Notes under the pieces: generated by a model | The model's database searches: none | What the model saw: the letters and a program-made list of their open reading frames with translations, nothing else | Told to the model about the DNA's origin: nothing | Made by a program: the position numbers and the translations under genes | Shown: positions 46,794 through 56,028 of the stretch, one piece after another | Layout: the number at the start of each line of letters is the position of its first letter | How positions within the stretch are numbered: the stretch's first letter is position 1 | Assembly (NCBI GenBank): GCA_016872555.1 | Contig: VGZO01000005.1 | Coordinates: 62,001-126,000 of the forward strand | Reading direction: 5' to 3' | Origin: Planctomycetota bacterium | GTDB taxonomy: Bacteria > Planctomycetota > Planctomycetia > Pirellulales > UBA1268 | DNA length: 64,000 bases

Positions 46794-47816
46794 TCAGTTC
46801 CGCCCCGCGCCGGGATCGTCGTCGCCGGCCGGAGCGGCCTCGTCGAGCCAGCGCCGCGCGACGGCGGTCCACGGTCCGGCCGGTGCGAGATCGACGAACG
46901 TCCGCAGCCGGCGCCGCGCCTCGGCGTCGCGCCCGAGCGCGCGGAGCACGCCGGCGGCGTGGAAGTGGGCGTCGGGATAGGCGGGCGCGCGGGACATCAC
47001 CCCCTCGAGCGCCGCGAGGGCGACCTGCGGTTGGCCGAGCGCCGCCAGCACCCTCCCCAGCCCGGTGCGCGCCGCGAGGTGGTCGGGATCGATCTCGATC
47101 GTCGCGTAGTAGCGCTCGCGCGCGGCGGCGAGGTCGCCGGAGCGGAACAGCAACTCGGCCAGGGCGAACGCCGTCTCGGCGCTCGGGCCCGTCGCCTGGA
47201 GCACGGCGCGGAGGACGTCGGCAGCCTCGTGGGCCTCCCCACCGGCCTCGAGATCGGCGGCCAGCGCCAGCAGGTCGTCGAGCCCCTCGCCGTCGTCCGC
47301 CGGCGGATCGTCGTCGGTCGGTTCGCTGCGGAGGCGTGATGCCGGCCAGGGGATCACCGGAGCGTCGTCTTCGTCGATCGCCGTCGCGCCGAACGGCAGA
47401 TCGAGCTGCCCCCCCGGGCCGACGAGTCGGCCATGCCGGCGGAGGCGGATCCGCCGGCCGTCGAGGACGAGCCGGTCGAGCGGCAGTTCGGCGCCGTCGG
47501 CGGCGAAGCCGGCGAGCGCCGCGTCGATCTCGCGCAGCGACAGGCCCGCGGCGAGGAACGTGGCGAGGTGGCGTGCCGCGACGATCTGCGGATAGTCGAA
47601 CCAAGCCACCCCCGCCTCGTGCGTCACCGGCCGGAGCAGGCCGCGACGGACCCAGTGGGCCAGCGCTGCCGGAGAGATCCCGAGCAGGTCGGCGACCAGG
47701 GCGGCGGTGTGGAACTGCCGCTCGCCGCGCTGCTGCCGCGCGAACAGCGAATCGTCGATCCCGGGGCCCGCGGCTCCGGGGATCGCTCGGCGCCGATCGC
47801 TCGCGTCGCCTGCCAT
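46794..47816 (-). CDS. MerR-type HTH and TPR fusion protein
   Basis: 340 residues. A MerR-like winged helix-turn-helix is at residues of about 32-95 (TAALVADLLGISPAALAHWV, then GLLRPVTHEAGVAWFDYPQI and GLSLREIDAAL). A middle DUF-like part with GRLVGPGGQLDLPFG follows, then an acidic linker and a C-terminal TPR array (TAFALAELLFRSGDLAAARE, RYYATIEIDPDHLAARTG, LAALGQPQVALAALEGVM). It probably binds DNA, with the TPRs as a protein-binding arm. The ATG at 47816 is chosen by the fit of the HTH; other in-frame starts further upstream are not preceded by better sequence. It ends a three-gene minus-strand run after icd and the ThuA gene. Confidence 0.82.
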   Translation of the reverse strand: MAGDASDRRRAIPGAAGPGIDDSLFARQQRGERQFHTAALVADLLGISPAALAHWVRRGLLRPVTHEAGVAWFDYPQIVAARHLATFLAAGLSLREIDAALAGFAADGAELPLDRLVLDGRRIRLRRHGRLVGPGGQLDLPFGATAIDEDDAPVIPWPASRLRSEPTDDDPPADDGEGLDDLLALAADLEAGGEAHEAADVLRAVLQATGPSAETAFALAELLFRSGDLAAARERYYATIEIDPDHLAARTGLGRVLAALGQPQVALAALEGVMSRAPAYPDAHFHAAGVLRALGRDAEARRRLRTFVDLAPAGPWTAVARRWLDEAAPAGDDDPGAGRN

Positions 47817-47845
47817 GCGCGGGTCCCGTGCGGATCGGCCGCCGT

Positions 47846-48721
47846 TCACGGGGTGAACGGGCGGCTCCGGGATTGGTCGGCGGAGGGGAAATCGTCGGGG
47901 AGCGGGGCGGTCACGGCCCCGGTCGCCGCCCACTCGGTGCCGCGGACGAGGGTCGTGATGAAGCCGACGCACTCCTGGGAATCGTCGCCGTGGCCCATCG
48001 GCGTGTGGAACACCCGCCCCTGGCCGTAGCGGATCGTCATCAGCATCGGCTCGTGACGCTTGGTCTGCGGGGACCAGGCCGTCGCCAGCACGTCGAGGGC
48101 GGCGGCCGGGCCACGGAGCCGGTCGTAGAGTTCGTCCTTGGCGTGCATCCAGGTCGCCGGCATGCCGCGGGTGATCGGATGGTCACGGTCGCGGACGATG
48201 ACCGCGAACGGAGCCTGCGGCCCGTGGCTGCCCCCGGGCCCCGGGCTGTCGTCGCGGACGAGCCGGCCGTCGTCGGTGTAGTAGACGTAGGGGCCGCTCG
48301 CCTCGTTGCGGCCGCCCCAGCCGCCGAGCCCGATCATCTCGTTGTAGGCCGGCCAGTCGGGAAACGAGTTGTCGGCGGCATGGACGACGACGAAGCCGCC
48401 GCCGCCACGGACGAACTGCTCGAACGCGGCACGCGTCGCGCCCGGCCACGGCGCGGCTCCATGGCCGAAATTGCTGATCACGACGGCGTAGTCGGAGAGC
48501 CGTGGCTGGAATGCCGGATCCTCCCCCTGCGGGGCATGCGTCGCGACGTCGACGCGGAACCGGCCGCTGTCCTCGAGGTAGCGCCGCATCATCCGTGTCG
48601 TCCGCGGCCAGTTGGCATGGTTGTTCTGGCCGTCGACGATCAGCGCGGCCAGCCGTTCGGCCGCCGCGGCGCCGGCGGGGGTGAGGAGGGCGACGAAAAC
48701 CAGCGCGGTCCGGAGCGTCAT
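47846..48721 (-). CDS. Exported ThuA-domain protein
   Basis: 291 residues. A signal peptide (TALVFVALLTPAGAAAAE) is followed by one ThuA-like (trehalose-utilisation-type, glutamine-amidotransferase-fold) domain: ALIVDGQNNHANWPRTTRMM, DYAVVISNFGHGAAPWP, FVRGGGGFVVVHAADNSFPD and VFHTPMGHGDDSQ. ThuA domains are abundant in Planctomycetes; the enzyme activity is not established for this type. The ATG at 48721 gives the signal peptide. The gene starts 12 bases after the stop of icd and is likely in the same operon. Confidence 0.93.
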   Translation of the reverse strand: MTLRTALVFVALLTPAGAAAAERLAALIVDGQNNHANWPRTTRMMRRYLEDSGRFRVDVATHAPQGEDPAFQPRLSDYAVVISNFGHGAAPWPGATRAAFEQFVRGGGGFVVVHAADNSFPDWPAYNEMIGLGGWGGRNEASGPYVYYTDDGRLVRDDSPGPGGSHGPQAPFAVIVRDRDHPITRGMPATWMHAKDELYDRLRGPAAALDVLATAWSPQTKRHEPMLMTIRYGQGRVFHTPMGHGDDSQECVGFITTLVRGTEWAATGAVTAPLPDDFPSADQSRSRPFTP

Positions 48722-48733
48722 GGCGGGCCTCCT

Positions 48734-49960
48734 TCAGGCGTTCATCGCACGGCGGAGATTGTCGTCGATCGCAGCGAGGAACGCCCGGGTCTCGAGATAC
48801 GGCTGATCGGGGCCGATCAGCACCGCCAGATCCTTGGTCATCTTCCCCGACTCGACGGTCGCGACGCAGACGCGCTCGAGCGTCTCCGCGAAGTGCACCA
48901 CCGCGGGCGTGCCGTCGAGCCGGCCGCGGTGGGCCAGGCCGCGCGTCCAGGCGAAGATCGAGGCGATCGGATTGGTCGAGGTCGGCTTGCCCTGCTGGTG
49001 CTGGCGGAAATGCCGCGTCACCGTGCCGTGGGCCGCCTCGGCCTCGACCACCTTGCCGTCGGGTGTCATCAGGACGCTGGTCATCAGCCCGAGCGAGCCG
49101 AATCCCTGGGCGACGACGTCGCTCTGCACGTCGCCGTCGTAGTTCTTGCAGGCCCAGACGTAGCCGCCGTCCCACTTCAGGGCGCTGGCCACCATGTCGT
49201 CGATCAGGCGGTGTTCGTAGGTCAGGCCACGGGCGGCGAACTCGGCCTTGAACTCGGCGTCGAAGACCTCCTGGAAGATGTCCTTGAAGCGGCCGTCGTA
49301 CGCCTTGAGGATCGTGTTCTTCGTCGACAGGTAGACCGGAAACCCGCGTGCCAGGCCGTAGCGGAAGCTGGCCCGGGCGAAGTCGCGGATCGAGTCGTCG
49401 AGGTTGAACATCGCCATCGCGACCCCGGCCGAGGGGAACTGGTAGACCTTCATCTCCATCGGCGCGCCGCCGTCGGCCGGTGTGAAGGTGAGCGTCAGCG
49501 TGCCCGGTCCGGGGATCCGCGCGTCGGTCGCGCGGTATTGATCGCCGAAGGCGTGGCGGCCGACGACGATCGGCTTGGTCCAGCCGGGGACGAGCCGGGG
49601 GATGTTGTCGATGATGATCGGCTCGCGGAAGATCACGCCGCCGAGGATGTTGCGGATCGTGCCGTTGGGGCTCTTCCACATCGACTTCAGCGCGAACTCC
49701 TTGACCCGCGCCTCGTCGGGGGTGATCGTGGCGCACTTCACCCCCACGCCGCACCCGAGGATCGCGTGCGTTGCGTCGATCGTCACCTGGTCGCCGGTGG
49801 CGTCGCGATTCTGGATCGAGAGATCGAACTCGCGGAGATCGAGGTCGAGGTAAGGGAGGATCAGCTGGTCCTTGATGAACCGCCAGATGATCCGCGTCAT
49901 CTCGTCGCCGTCGAGATCGACGACGGGGCCCTTGACCTTGATGCGCGTGTGCTTCGTCAC
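48734..49960 (-). CDS. icd: NADP-dependent isocitrate dehydrogenase
   Basis: 408 residues; decarboxylates isocitrate to 2-oxoglutarate, forming NADPH, in the cytoplasm. The sequence is the dimeric type also found in eukaryotes: [84 protein letters not shown] and [12 protein letters not shown], with the [13 protein letters not shown] segment. The GTG at 49960 ([18 protein letters not shown]) has GGAG upstream and gives the normal length; an in-frame TTG further upstream would add 21 low-complexity residues. It is the first gene of a run with ThuA and MerR-TPR. Confidence 0.96.
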   Translation of the reverse strand: MTKHTRIKVKGPVVDLDGDEMTRIIWRFIKDQLILPYLDLDLREFDLSIQNRDATGDQVTIDATHAILGCGVGVKCATITPDEARVKEFALKSMWKSPNGTIRNILGGVIFREPIIIDNIPRLVPGWTKPIVVGRHAFGDQYRATDARIPGPGTLTLTFTPADGGAPMEMKVYQFPSAGVAMAMFNLDDSIRDFARASFRYGLARGFPVYLSTKNTILKAYDGRFKDIFQEVFDAEFKAEFAARGLTYEHRLIDDMVASALKWDGGYVWACKNYDGDVQSDVVAQGFGSLGLMTSVLMTPDGKVVEAEAAHGTVTRHFRQHQQGKPTSTNPIASIFAWTRGLAHRGRLDGTPAVVHFAETLERVCVATVESGKMTKDLAVLIGPDQPYLETRAFLAAIDDNLRRAMNA

Positions 49961-50126
49961 GGTCGCTGGCTCCGGTGGTGGCACGACCGCGGAGAAGCTA
50001 CCCCCTGCCAGGGACGGCGACAAGGATCGGCGCGCGTCGGTTGGATGCCGTGACCGCGACCGCGTGGACCGACACCACCCGGCAGGGAGGTGATCCGAAA
50101 CCCGGCCGCGCTGCCCGCGCGACCGG

Positions 50127-52133
50127 TCAGGTCGTCGGGCCGGCGCTTGCCGCCGGTGCAGAGCCGGCAGCCGGCAGGGCGGGCGGGGTGGCGCCGCGCA
50201 CGGGAACCATCGGCTTGATGATCACCGGCCCGGTCCGCTCGGCGCGCCCCGATGCCGCCGGCAAGGGGGCGGGAATCGTCTCGACCGCGATCGTGGCCGG
50301 AACGGGACGGATGGCGCCCTGGCTCGGCGCCGGCGGAGTGACGGTCTTCGGCGCGGTCGCCGCGGGATTGCCGGACGTCGGATCGGGAGTGGTCGCGGGC
50401 TCGACCGGCTTCTCGAACCGGATCGTGCCGGTCGCTTCACTGCCCGTGGCGGCGGCGTCGGTGGGGTCGACGTGCGGCAGCGCCGAACCGGTCCAACCGT
50501 TCTCCACCGGCGGGCTGGCGCCGGTCGACCCGCTGGAAAACGTGCGGGTCGCACTCTCGGCCTCGGCCGCCGACAGCGCCGGAGGCGCCGTGGTCGGCCG
50601 GGCCGCCGCGGCGCTGCCCGTCTCGGCCGGCCGGGGGCTCGCCGGGACGACGGCCGACGTCGACGGTGAGAACGTCGCCGCCGGCACGACCGCCGGGGCC
50701 GACGTGACCGCTGGCACGAGCGGGGCGGCGCTGGCGGTGGGGAGGGGATTGCCGCACGGATCGAGCGGGATCCTCAGGACCACCGTCCGCGGCGTCCGCA
50801 CGGTGTAGGTGTAGGGTGTGCGCTTCTCGACGACGCGCGGCACCTGGACGGTCTTCTGCTCGGCGACGTATTTGAGGACCTGGACGGTCACCGGTTCGAC
50901 CTTCTCCTCGGTGACGAACTTGCAGGACTGGACAGGCACCTGACGGACCTGCTCCTCGGCGACCATCCGGCAGACCTGGATAGGGACCTTGTTCTCGATC
51001 CGCTCGACCACCTTGCGGACGGTCTGGACGGGAACCTGACGAACCTGCTCCTCGGCGACCATCCGCGTGGTCTGGACGGGGACCTGCTGGACGACCTGCT
51101 CGTCGACGTAGCGCATCGTCTGGACGGGAACCTGCTGGACGACCTGCTCGTCGACGTAGCGCATCGTCTGGACGGGGACCTGCTGGACGACCTGCTCGTC
51201 GACGTAGCGCATCGTCTGGACGGGAACCTTGCGGTTGACCACGCGGTTGACGACCGTCGTCTCCGGAACCTGGACCGCGACCATGTTGGGCTGGTAGACG
51301 CGGTTGACCTGGTTGACGACCACGCCGGGCGTCATCGTCCAGCCGTAGCCGCCGCGCTGCCACGTCGCCAAGCCGTTCCACGGATTCACCGCCCAACCCC
51401 CCGGTACCCACGAGAGCTGCGTCGTGCCGGGGGCGACCATCGGCGTCACCTGGTCGACGTAGCCGCCCTGGTCGGCGTAGGCGGTGCGCATCGTCGTCAT
51501 CGGCTCGGCGACCGTGTAGGCCTCCTCGCGCTCGGCGGTCTCGTAGACCGGCTTGCGGACGACACTCACCTGCTGCTGCATGACGGTCTCGGCGACCGGC
51601 TTGCGGACGATGCTGACCTGCTGCTGCATGACGGTCTCGGCGACCGGCTTGCGGACGACGCTGACCTGCTGCTGCATCACGGTCTCGGTGACCGGCTTCA
51701 TGACGGTGAAGCGTTCCTCGCGCGTGCTCGTCTCGACGACGTCGCGCACCTGGTCGTAGCTCCGGTCCTGCACGACCGTCTCCCAGACCGGCTTCATCAC
51801 CGTGTAGCGTTCCTCGCGCGTGCTGGTCTCCCAGACGGGGCGTTGGACGGTGTAGCGCCGCTGGGTGGTCTGCGTCTCCCAGACCGGACGGCTGACTGTG
51901 TAGCTGCGGGTGTCGTAGACGGTTTCGTAGCTGACCAGCGACGCGCTCACCTGGCGCTCGTCGTAGACGGTCTGGTACTGCAGCCGGTAGGTCTGGGTGA
52001 CGACCGGGGCCGTGGCGACCTCGCCACAGCACTGCCCCCGGGCGATCACCAGCGGGCTGGCCGCGACCTGGGCGGCGCACACGACGGCGATCAGCTGGCG
52101 GCTGAAGATCGACTTGGACCGCGCACGAAGCAT
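50127..52133 (-). CDS. YTV-repeat exported surface protein
   Basis: 668 residues. A signal peptide ([19 protein letters not shown]) is followed by short repeats typical of the planctomycete YTV family: [48 protein letters not shown], three copies of a [15 protein letters not shown]-like unit, then three copies of [16 protein letters not shown] and further variants. A Gly/Trp-rich segment ([20 protein letters not shown]) lies in between. The C-terminal 200 residues are Pro/Ala/Thr-rich and disordered-looking. YTV proteins are thought to be cell-wall proteins of Planctomycetes. A strong GGAGGAG precedes the ATG at 52133. Confidence 0.9.
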   Translation of the reverse strand: MLRARSKSIFSRQLIAVVCAAQVAASPLVIARGQCCGEVATAPVVTQTYRLQYQTVYDERQVSASLVSYETVYDTRSYTVSRPVWETQTTQRRYTVQRPVWETSTREERYTVMKPVWETVVQDRSYDQVRDVVETSTREERFTVMKPVTETVMQQQVSVVRKPVAETVMQQQVSIVRKPVAETVMQQQVSVVRKPVYETAEREEAYTVAEPMTTMRTAYADQGGYVDQVTPMVAPGTTQLSWVPGGWAVNPWNGLATWQRGGYGWTMTPGVVVNQVNRVYQPNMVAVQVPETTVVNRVVNRKVPVQTMRYVDEQVVQQVPVQTMRYVDEQVVQQVPVQTMRYVDEQVVQQVPVQTTRMVAEEQVRQVPVQTVRKVVERIENKVPIQVCRMVAEEQVRQVPVQSCKFVTEEKVEPVTVQVLKYVAEQKTVQVPRVVEKRTPYTYTVRTPRTVVLRIPLDPCGNPLPTASAAPLVPAVTSAPAVVPAATFSPSTSAVVPASPRPAETGSAAAARPTTAPPALSAAEAESATRTFSSGSTGASPPVENGWTGSALPHVDPTDAAATGSEATGTIRFEKPVEPATTPDPTSGNPAATAPKTVTPPAPSQGAIRPVPATIAVETIPAPLPAASGRAERTGPVIIKPMVPVRGATPPALPAAGSAPAASAGPTT
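51084..51227. repeat. Three tandem 48-base repeats inside the YTV gene
   Basis: Units begin at 51084, 51132 and 51180, each starting CTGCTGGACGACCTGC, and encode the 16-residue [16 protein letters not shown] unit. They are nearly identical at the DNA level, with a single G/A change seen between units, which points to recent duplication or gene conversion. Confidence 0.9.
51570..51713. repeat. Second set of tandem 48-base repeats inside the YTV gene
   Basis: Three units starting at 51570, 51618 and 51666 (CTGCTGCTGCATxACGGTCT) encode the 16-residue [16 protein letters not shown]-like unit. They are highly similar to each other; the last one diverges at its 3' side as read on the plus strand. 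Confidence 0.88.
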
Positions 52134-52197
52134 CGGATCTCCTCCTGGTTCGATCCTCCGAGACTAATCCCGCGAATGCGACCTTCAAGCGGTTTGT

Positions 52198-52229
52198 TCA
52201 GTTTTTTCCGGCATTTTTCCCGAAAAAAA
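52198..52229. other. T/A-tract cluster upstream of the YTV gene
   Basis: A run of six T at 52202-52207, a run of five T near 52213-52217 and seven A ending at 52229 stand out from the GC-rich surroundings. They lie about 70-95 bases upstream of the YTV start, where an upstream promoter element or bent DNA would be placed. No protein site can be named. Confidence 0.35.
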
Positions 52230-52394
52230 CCGACCGCCGGGCCGCACCGTCGGCGCAACCGGCGCAGCTTCCGCCCCCTGCCGTGCCGCCGCGCGGACAG
52301 CGGCAGGCTGGGGAACGTGGCGCCGGGCCGGCGGGGTCGCAGGGGCCGACGCGGGAGGCGACGACGATGCCCAAGCCCGGCGTCGCCCGAGGCC

Positions 52395-52862
52395 TCAGAG
52401 GTTCTTCTCGAACAGCCGACGGCTGGCGGCGTCGAGTGCCGCCAGCGAGGGGATCCGGTAGCGGACACCGTGGGTGTCGGTGATCACGGCGCTGCCGTCG
52501 CCTGGCCGGCTGACATCGTCGCTGCCGGCGACACGGAAGCGGCGCGGCCCGCGGTCGGTGACGACCGACCATTCGGCCGGCTCGGCGTCGTTGACGGCGT
52601 CGATCCGGGCGATGAGCGGAAGGAATTCGCGGGCCGCCAATTCGGCGCGGAGATCGGCCGCACGTTCGTCGCCGAGGGCGGCGAGCGACTCGATCCAGGC
52701 CAATTCGCTGCCGTCGGCAGCGACGATCGCCACCAGCCCGTCGGGGTGCGACAGCGGGAAGGCGCGGACGACGTCGACGTCTTCGTGGCGCTGTCCAGAG
52801 GCGGCGAGGAAGTCGACGCGGCCGTGGGGGAGACGCTCGAGGCGCCAGCCGGGGTCGGGCAT
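52395..52862 (-). CDS. DUF1854 protein
   Basis: 155 residues. The match to DUF1854 rests on VVRAFPLSHPDGLVAIVAAD, ELAWIESLAALGDERAADLR, LAAREFLPLIARIDAVNDAE and the end YRIPSLAALDAASRRLFEKN. In proteobacteria such proteins occur beside an ABC transporter in cyanophycin-related loci, which is also the layout here: the ABC transporter ends 42 bases before this start, in the same direction, and a cyanophycin synthetase is transcribed divergently. The biochemical role of DUF1854 is not known. No signal peptide or membrane segment is seen, so it is likely cytoplasmic. Confidence 0.85.
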   Translation of the reverse strand: MPDPGWRLERLPHGRVDFLAASGQRHEDVDVVRAFPLSHPDGLVAIVAADGSELAWIESLAALGDERAADLRAELAAREFLPLIARIDAVNDAEPAEWSVVTDRGPRRFRVAGSDDVSRPGDGSAVITDTHGVRYRIPSLAALDAASRRLFEKNL

Positions 52863-52903
52863 AGGGTGGCTCCGTCGTGGATTCCGGCGCCGCGGCGGCC
52901 GGG

Positions 52904-55228
52904 TCAGGCGGCCGCCTCGGCTTCCTTCGTCTGGGCGTGGTACAGCCGGGCGTACGTCCCGGCCCGGGCGAGGAGGTCCTCGTGCGTGCCGATCTCGACG
53001 ATCCGCCCCGCCTCGAGCACGACGAGCCGGTCGGCGCGGCGGAGGGTCGACAGGCGGTGGGCGATGGCGATCGTCGTCCGTCCGGTGACGAGCCGGTCGA
53101 CGGCCGCCTGGATCACGCGCTCGGTCTCGGCATCGACCGCCGACGTGGCCTCGTCGAGGATCAGGATCCGCGGGTCGACGAGCAACGCCCGGGCGATCGA
53201 CAGCCGCTGCCGTTCGCCGCCAGACAGCGAGCTGCCGCGCTCTCCCACCCGGGAGTCGTAGCCGGCCGGAAGCCGGAGGATGAAGTCGTGGGCGCCGGCG
53301 GCGCGGGCGGCGGCGACGATCCGCTCGGGCGTGGCGTCTGGGCAGCCGTAGGCGATGTTCTCGGCCACCGTGCCGAAAAACAGGAACGGCTCCTGGAGCA
53401 CGCAGCCGAGGTTGCGGCGGTAGTCGCCGATCGCCAGCCGGCGGAGGTCGACGTCGTCGATGCGGATCGATCCGCTCGACGGATCGTGGAACCGGCAGAC
53501 GAGGTTGGCGAGCGTCGTCTTTCCCGAGCCGCTCGCGCCGACCAGGCCGATCATCTCCCCCGGCTCGATGACCAGGTCGATGCCGTGGAGGACCTCGCGG
53601 GCCCCGTAGCGGAAGTGCACGCCGTCGATCGCGATCCGGCCGCGGATCCGCCCGACCGGCACCGGCCGCGGATCCTCGGCGACCGTCGGCTGGCAATCGA
53701 GGATCTCGAAGATCCGCGCGGCGCTCGACGCGGCGCGCTGCGTCGCCGGCACCATCCGGATCATGCTCTCGACGCGGCCGTAGAACCGGGCGATGTAGCC
53801 GACGAACGTCGTCAGCATCCCCACGGTGACCGATCCGGAGAACACCAGCCACGCGCCGGCCGCCCAGACCACCAGCAACCCCGTCTCGCTGAACAGGCTG
53901 ACCAGCGGCCCGCAGAAGCTCCACACCACGTTGACCCGGTCGTTGGCCTCCAGCACGCGGTCGTTGGCGTCGCGGAAGCGCTGCATCTCGCGCGGCTCCT
54001 GGGCGAACGCCTTGACCACCCGGATCCCGGGGATCGCGTCGGCCAGGACGCTGGTCATGTCGGCCCAGGCGACGTTGGCCCGCGAGAAACCACGCCGCAG
54101 CCGCTCGCGGACCGCGTACACCAGCCACAGGACCAGCGGGAACGGGGCCAGCGTCACCAGTGCCAGCCCGGGGGCGATCCACAGCACGGCCGCCGCCGTG
54201 AGCAGCACGATCGTCACGTCGGAGGAGAAGTCGATGAGGTTCACCGAGAGGAAGTTGCAGATCCGGTCGGTGTCGTTGCCGACGCGCGACATCAGGTCGC
54301 CGGTGCGGCGGGCGGCGAAGAAGTCGAGCGACAGCGACTGCATGTGGGAATAGGTCCGGACGCGGAGGTCGGCGGCGACCCGCTCGCTCATCCAGGCCAG
54401 TGTCCACGACTGCGCCCACGCCAGCAGCCAGGCGACGACCGCGGCGATCGCCAGGCCGCCGAGGTACCACCACACCTGGGCGAACGGCACGTCGCGCCCC
54501 GCCTGCCGCGGGATGAGGACGTCGTCGACCAGCGGCATCGTCAGGTAACCGGGAACCAGCGTGGCGGCGCTGGCGGCCAGCGACAACAGCGCCCCGAGGA
54601 GGGCGACGCCGGCGTGGGGACGCATGAACCACGCCAGGCGCACGAGGTTGGTCAGCGAGACGTCGCCGCTCGGCGGGGCGAGGTCGTCGTCGCCGTGGCG
54701 CGACGGGGGCGGGGCGGTGTCGTCGTCGTCGGCACCCGAAGCGTCGGCGTCACCGCGCGCCGCATCGTCGGCCGCGGCGGCGACGGGAGACGCGTCGGCG
54801 GGGCGGTCGCGGTGCGCCCCACGGCGGCTCCGCTCGTCGAAGGCGTCTTCGAGGGCGTGGAGACCGGCCGCCCGGGCCGGCGTGAACAGCCAGCGGGCGA
54901 CGATCGTTCCCCGGCGCGACAGTTCCACCCGGCCGACCGCGCCGCGGATCCGGATTTCCAGCTGGCAGTCATCGTCGAGCGGCCAGGAGGTCAGGCCGCC
55001 GGGGGTGGTCCTCACCACGGCGGACGGGTCGGCCGACGCCGGCCGGTCGGCGAGCAGGCGCTGCCCGGTGAACACCAGCCAGCCGTCGGTGAAGCGCAGC
55101 TCGGCGTCGAGATCGAATCGCGCCGCGGCGATCACCGTTTCCCCCGGCTCGAGCCCGAGGACGGCGGCATCGGGGAGGGTGGGCGGCAGGGGGGGGACGG
55201 GGGTGGCGGACGAAGCGGTGGGCGGCAT
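52904..55228 (-). CDS. ABC exporter with fused ATPase (DUF1854-associated)
   Basis: 774 residues. An N-terminal extension of about 130 residues with small beta strands (TVIAAARFDLDAELRFTDGW, LTSWPLDDDCQLEIRIRGAV), reminiscent of a PH-like fold, and an acidic linker precede six membrane helices of the type-1 exporter fold. The ATPase domain has Walker A GASGSGKTT, the signature LSGGERQR, Walker B ILILDEATSAVD and the H-loop IAHRLS. It resembles ABC transporters placed beside DUF1854 proteins in cyanophycin loci. The exported molecule is unknown. The ATG at 55228 lacks a good ribosome-binding site; an upstream TTG is possible. It is transcribed together with DUF1854 and divergently from the cyanophycin synthetase. 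Confidence 0.9.
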   Translation of the reverse strand: MPPTASSATPVPPLPPTLPDAAVLGLEPGETVIAAARFDLDAELRFTDGWLVFTGQRLLADRPASADPSAVVRTTPGGLTSWPLDDDCQLEIRIRGAVGRVELSRRGTIVARWLFTPARAAGLHALEDAFDERSRRGAHRDRPADASPVAAAADDAARGDADASGADDDDTAPPPSRHGDDDLAPPSGDVSLTNLVRLAWFMRPHAGVALLGALLSLAASAATLVPGYLTMPLVDDVLIPRQAGRDVPFAQVWWYLGGLAIAAVVAWLLAWAQSWTLAWMSERVAADLRVRTYSHMQSLSLDFFAARRTGDLMSRVGNDTDRICNFLSVNLIDFSSDVTIVLLTAAAVLWIAPGLALVTLAPFPLVLWLVYAVRERLRRGFSRANVAWADMTSVLADAIPGIRVVKAFAQEPREMQRFRDANDRVLEANDRVNVVWSFCGPLVSLFSETGLLVVWAAGAWLVFSGSVTVGMLTTFVGYIARFYGRVESMIRMVPATQRAASSAARIFEILDCQPTVAEDPRPVPVGRIRGRIAIDGVHFRYGAREVLHGIDLVIEPGEMIGLVGASGSGKTTLANLVCRFHDPSSGSIRIDDVDLRRLAIGDYRRNLGCVLQEPFLFFGTVAENIAYGCPDATPERIVAAARAAGAHDFILRLPAGYDSRVGERGSSLSGGERQRLSIARALLVDPRILILDEATSAVDAETERVIQAAVDRLVTGRTTIAIAHRLSTLRRADRLVVLEAGRIVEIGTHEDLLARAGTYARLYHAQTKEAEAAA

Positions 55229-56028
55229 GGTGACGGAGGGAAGGGAGCGGCACGGGGGCCGCAAGAACCGGCAGGGCGTTTGTCGAGTATCCCAGCGTGC
55301 CGGAATCCGCCAACCGGATGCCGGCCGGGAGGGACCCGGGAGAGGGTGATCGCGGTGTTTCCACCGGAAAAACCGGTGCAGTCGGCAGGTGACGCTGCAC
55401 GCCTCCGGGGGGTGGGGGGTTCGATCGGCGCCGATTGCCGGGGCCGGTCATTCGCTTTCGCCGTGGCGAGTCGTAAAATCTCCACCGCGTCGGGTGCGTC
55501 GCGGCAAAACTGCGGTGCGTTCGACGGGTCGGCAGGGCGGAAAGCGATCCTTTTCGCGCGGTCGGCCGTTCGATTCATGGTGCCGGTGGAACGTGGCATC
55601 GCGAGCGAACGCACGTCCGCGCGGCGTGCGGCGGTGCCGGACGGTCCCCCGGTTCAGGACATCGATCGACCCATGGCCCTCACGGCCGGTTCGTTGGTCT
55701 TCGGTTCCCGGATCCATCATCGCCCGACTGCCAGGCGCGTCTGCGGCAGGGGTGTCTCTCCCGCGGCCCGGGATTGTTGGCCGCCATGATCAGGGTGCCT
55801 GTCGGCCGCGGTGGCCTTCCGCGGAGGACGGGCAACCAATCCCCCCGGCCATTTTCCTGACGGCCCCGGCCGTCCGTCCGCGGTGGCGACGCGCCGCCGC
55901 GGTCGGCACCCCAGCGTGCAGGTCCCCAACCCAGGCCTGCCGGAGCGTCCGGCGGCCAGAGGACCGGCACACCCCACCAGCCCGCGCACGCGTCGGCGTC
56001 GGGCCCCGAGGCGACCACCGAACCGACC
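55229..56028. other. 800-base intergenic region between ABC exporter and cyanophycin synthetase
   Basis: Divergent gap, long for this window. I see no convincing gene: the open frames in it are short, lack ribosome-binding sites and resemble no family. It contains a short hairpin at 55362-55378. A TAAAAT hexamer at 55474-55479 lies 17 bases after a weak TTCGCT on the plus strand, which could start transcription toward the synthetase with a 540-base leader. It is a likely place for shared regulation. Confidence 0.55.
55362..55378. repeat. Small A-loop hairpin
   Basis: CACCGG and CCGGTG form a perfect six-base stem around a five-base AAAAA loop. It lies in the divergent gap between the ABC exporter and the cyanophycin synthetase. 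It has no T run after it and may be an operator half-site pair rather than a terminator. Confidence 0.4.

Noticed and set aside
52147-52160. GGTTCGATCC, resembling a tRNA T-loop
   Set aside because: No matching T-stem, anticodon arm or acceptor stem can be drawn around it, and it is in the leader of the YTV gene next to its ribosome-binding site.
55230-55614. Minus-strand frame with plausible-looking residues ahead of the ABC exporter
   Set aside because: It runs out of frame into the exporter start region, has no ribosome-binding site and matches no family. A conserved small gene cannot be excluded without comparison.
55577-55789. 70-codon plus-strand frame in the gap before CphA-SET
   Set aside because: It has no ribosome-binding site, no family resemblance and unconvincing composition.
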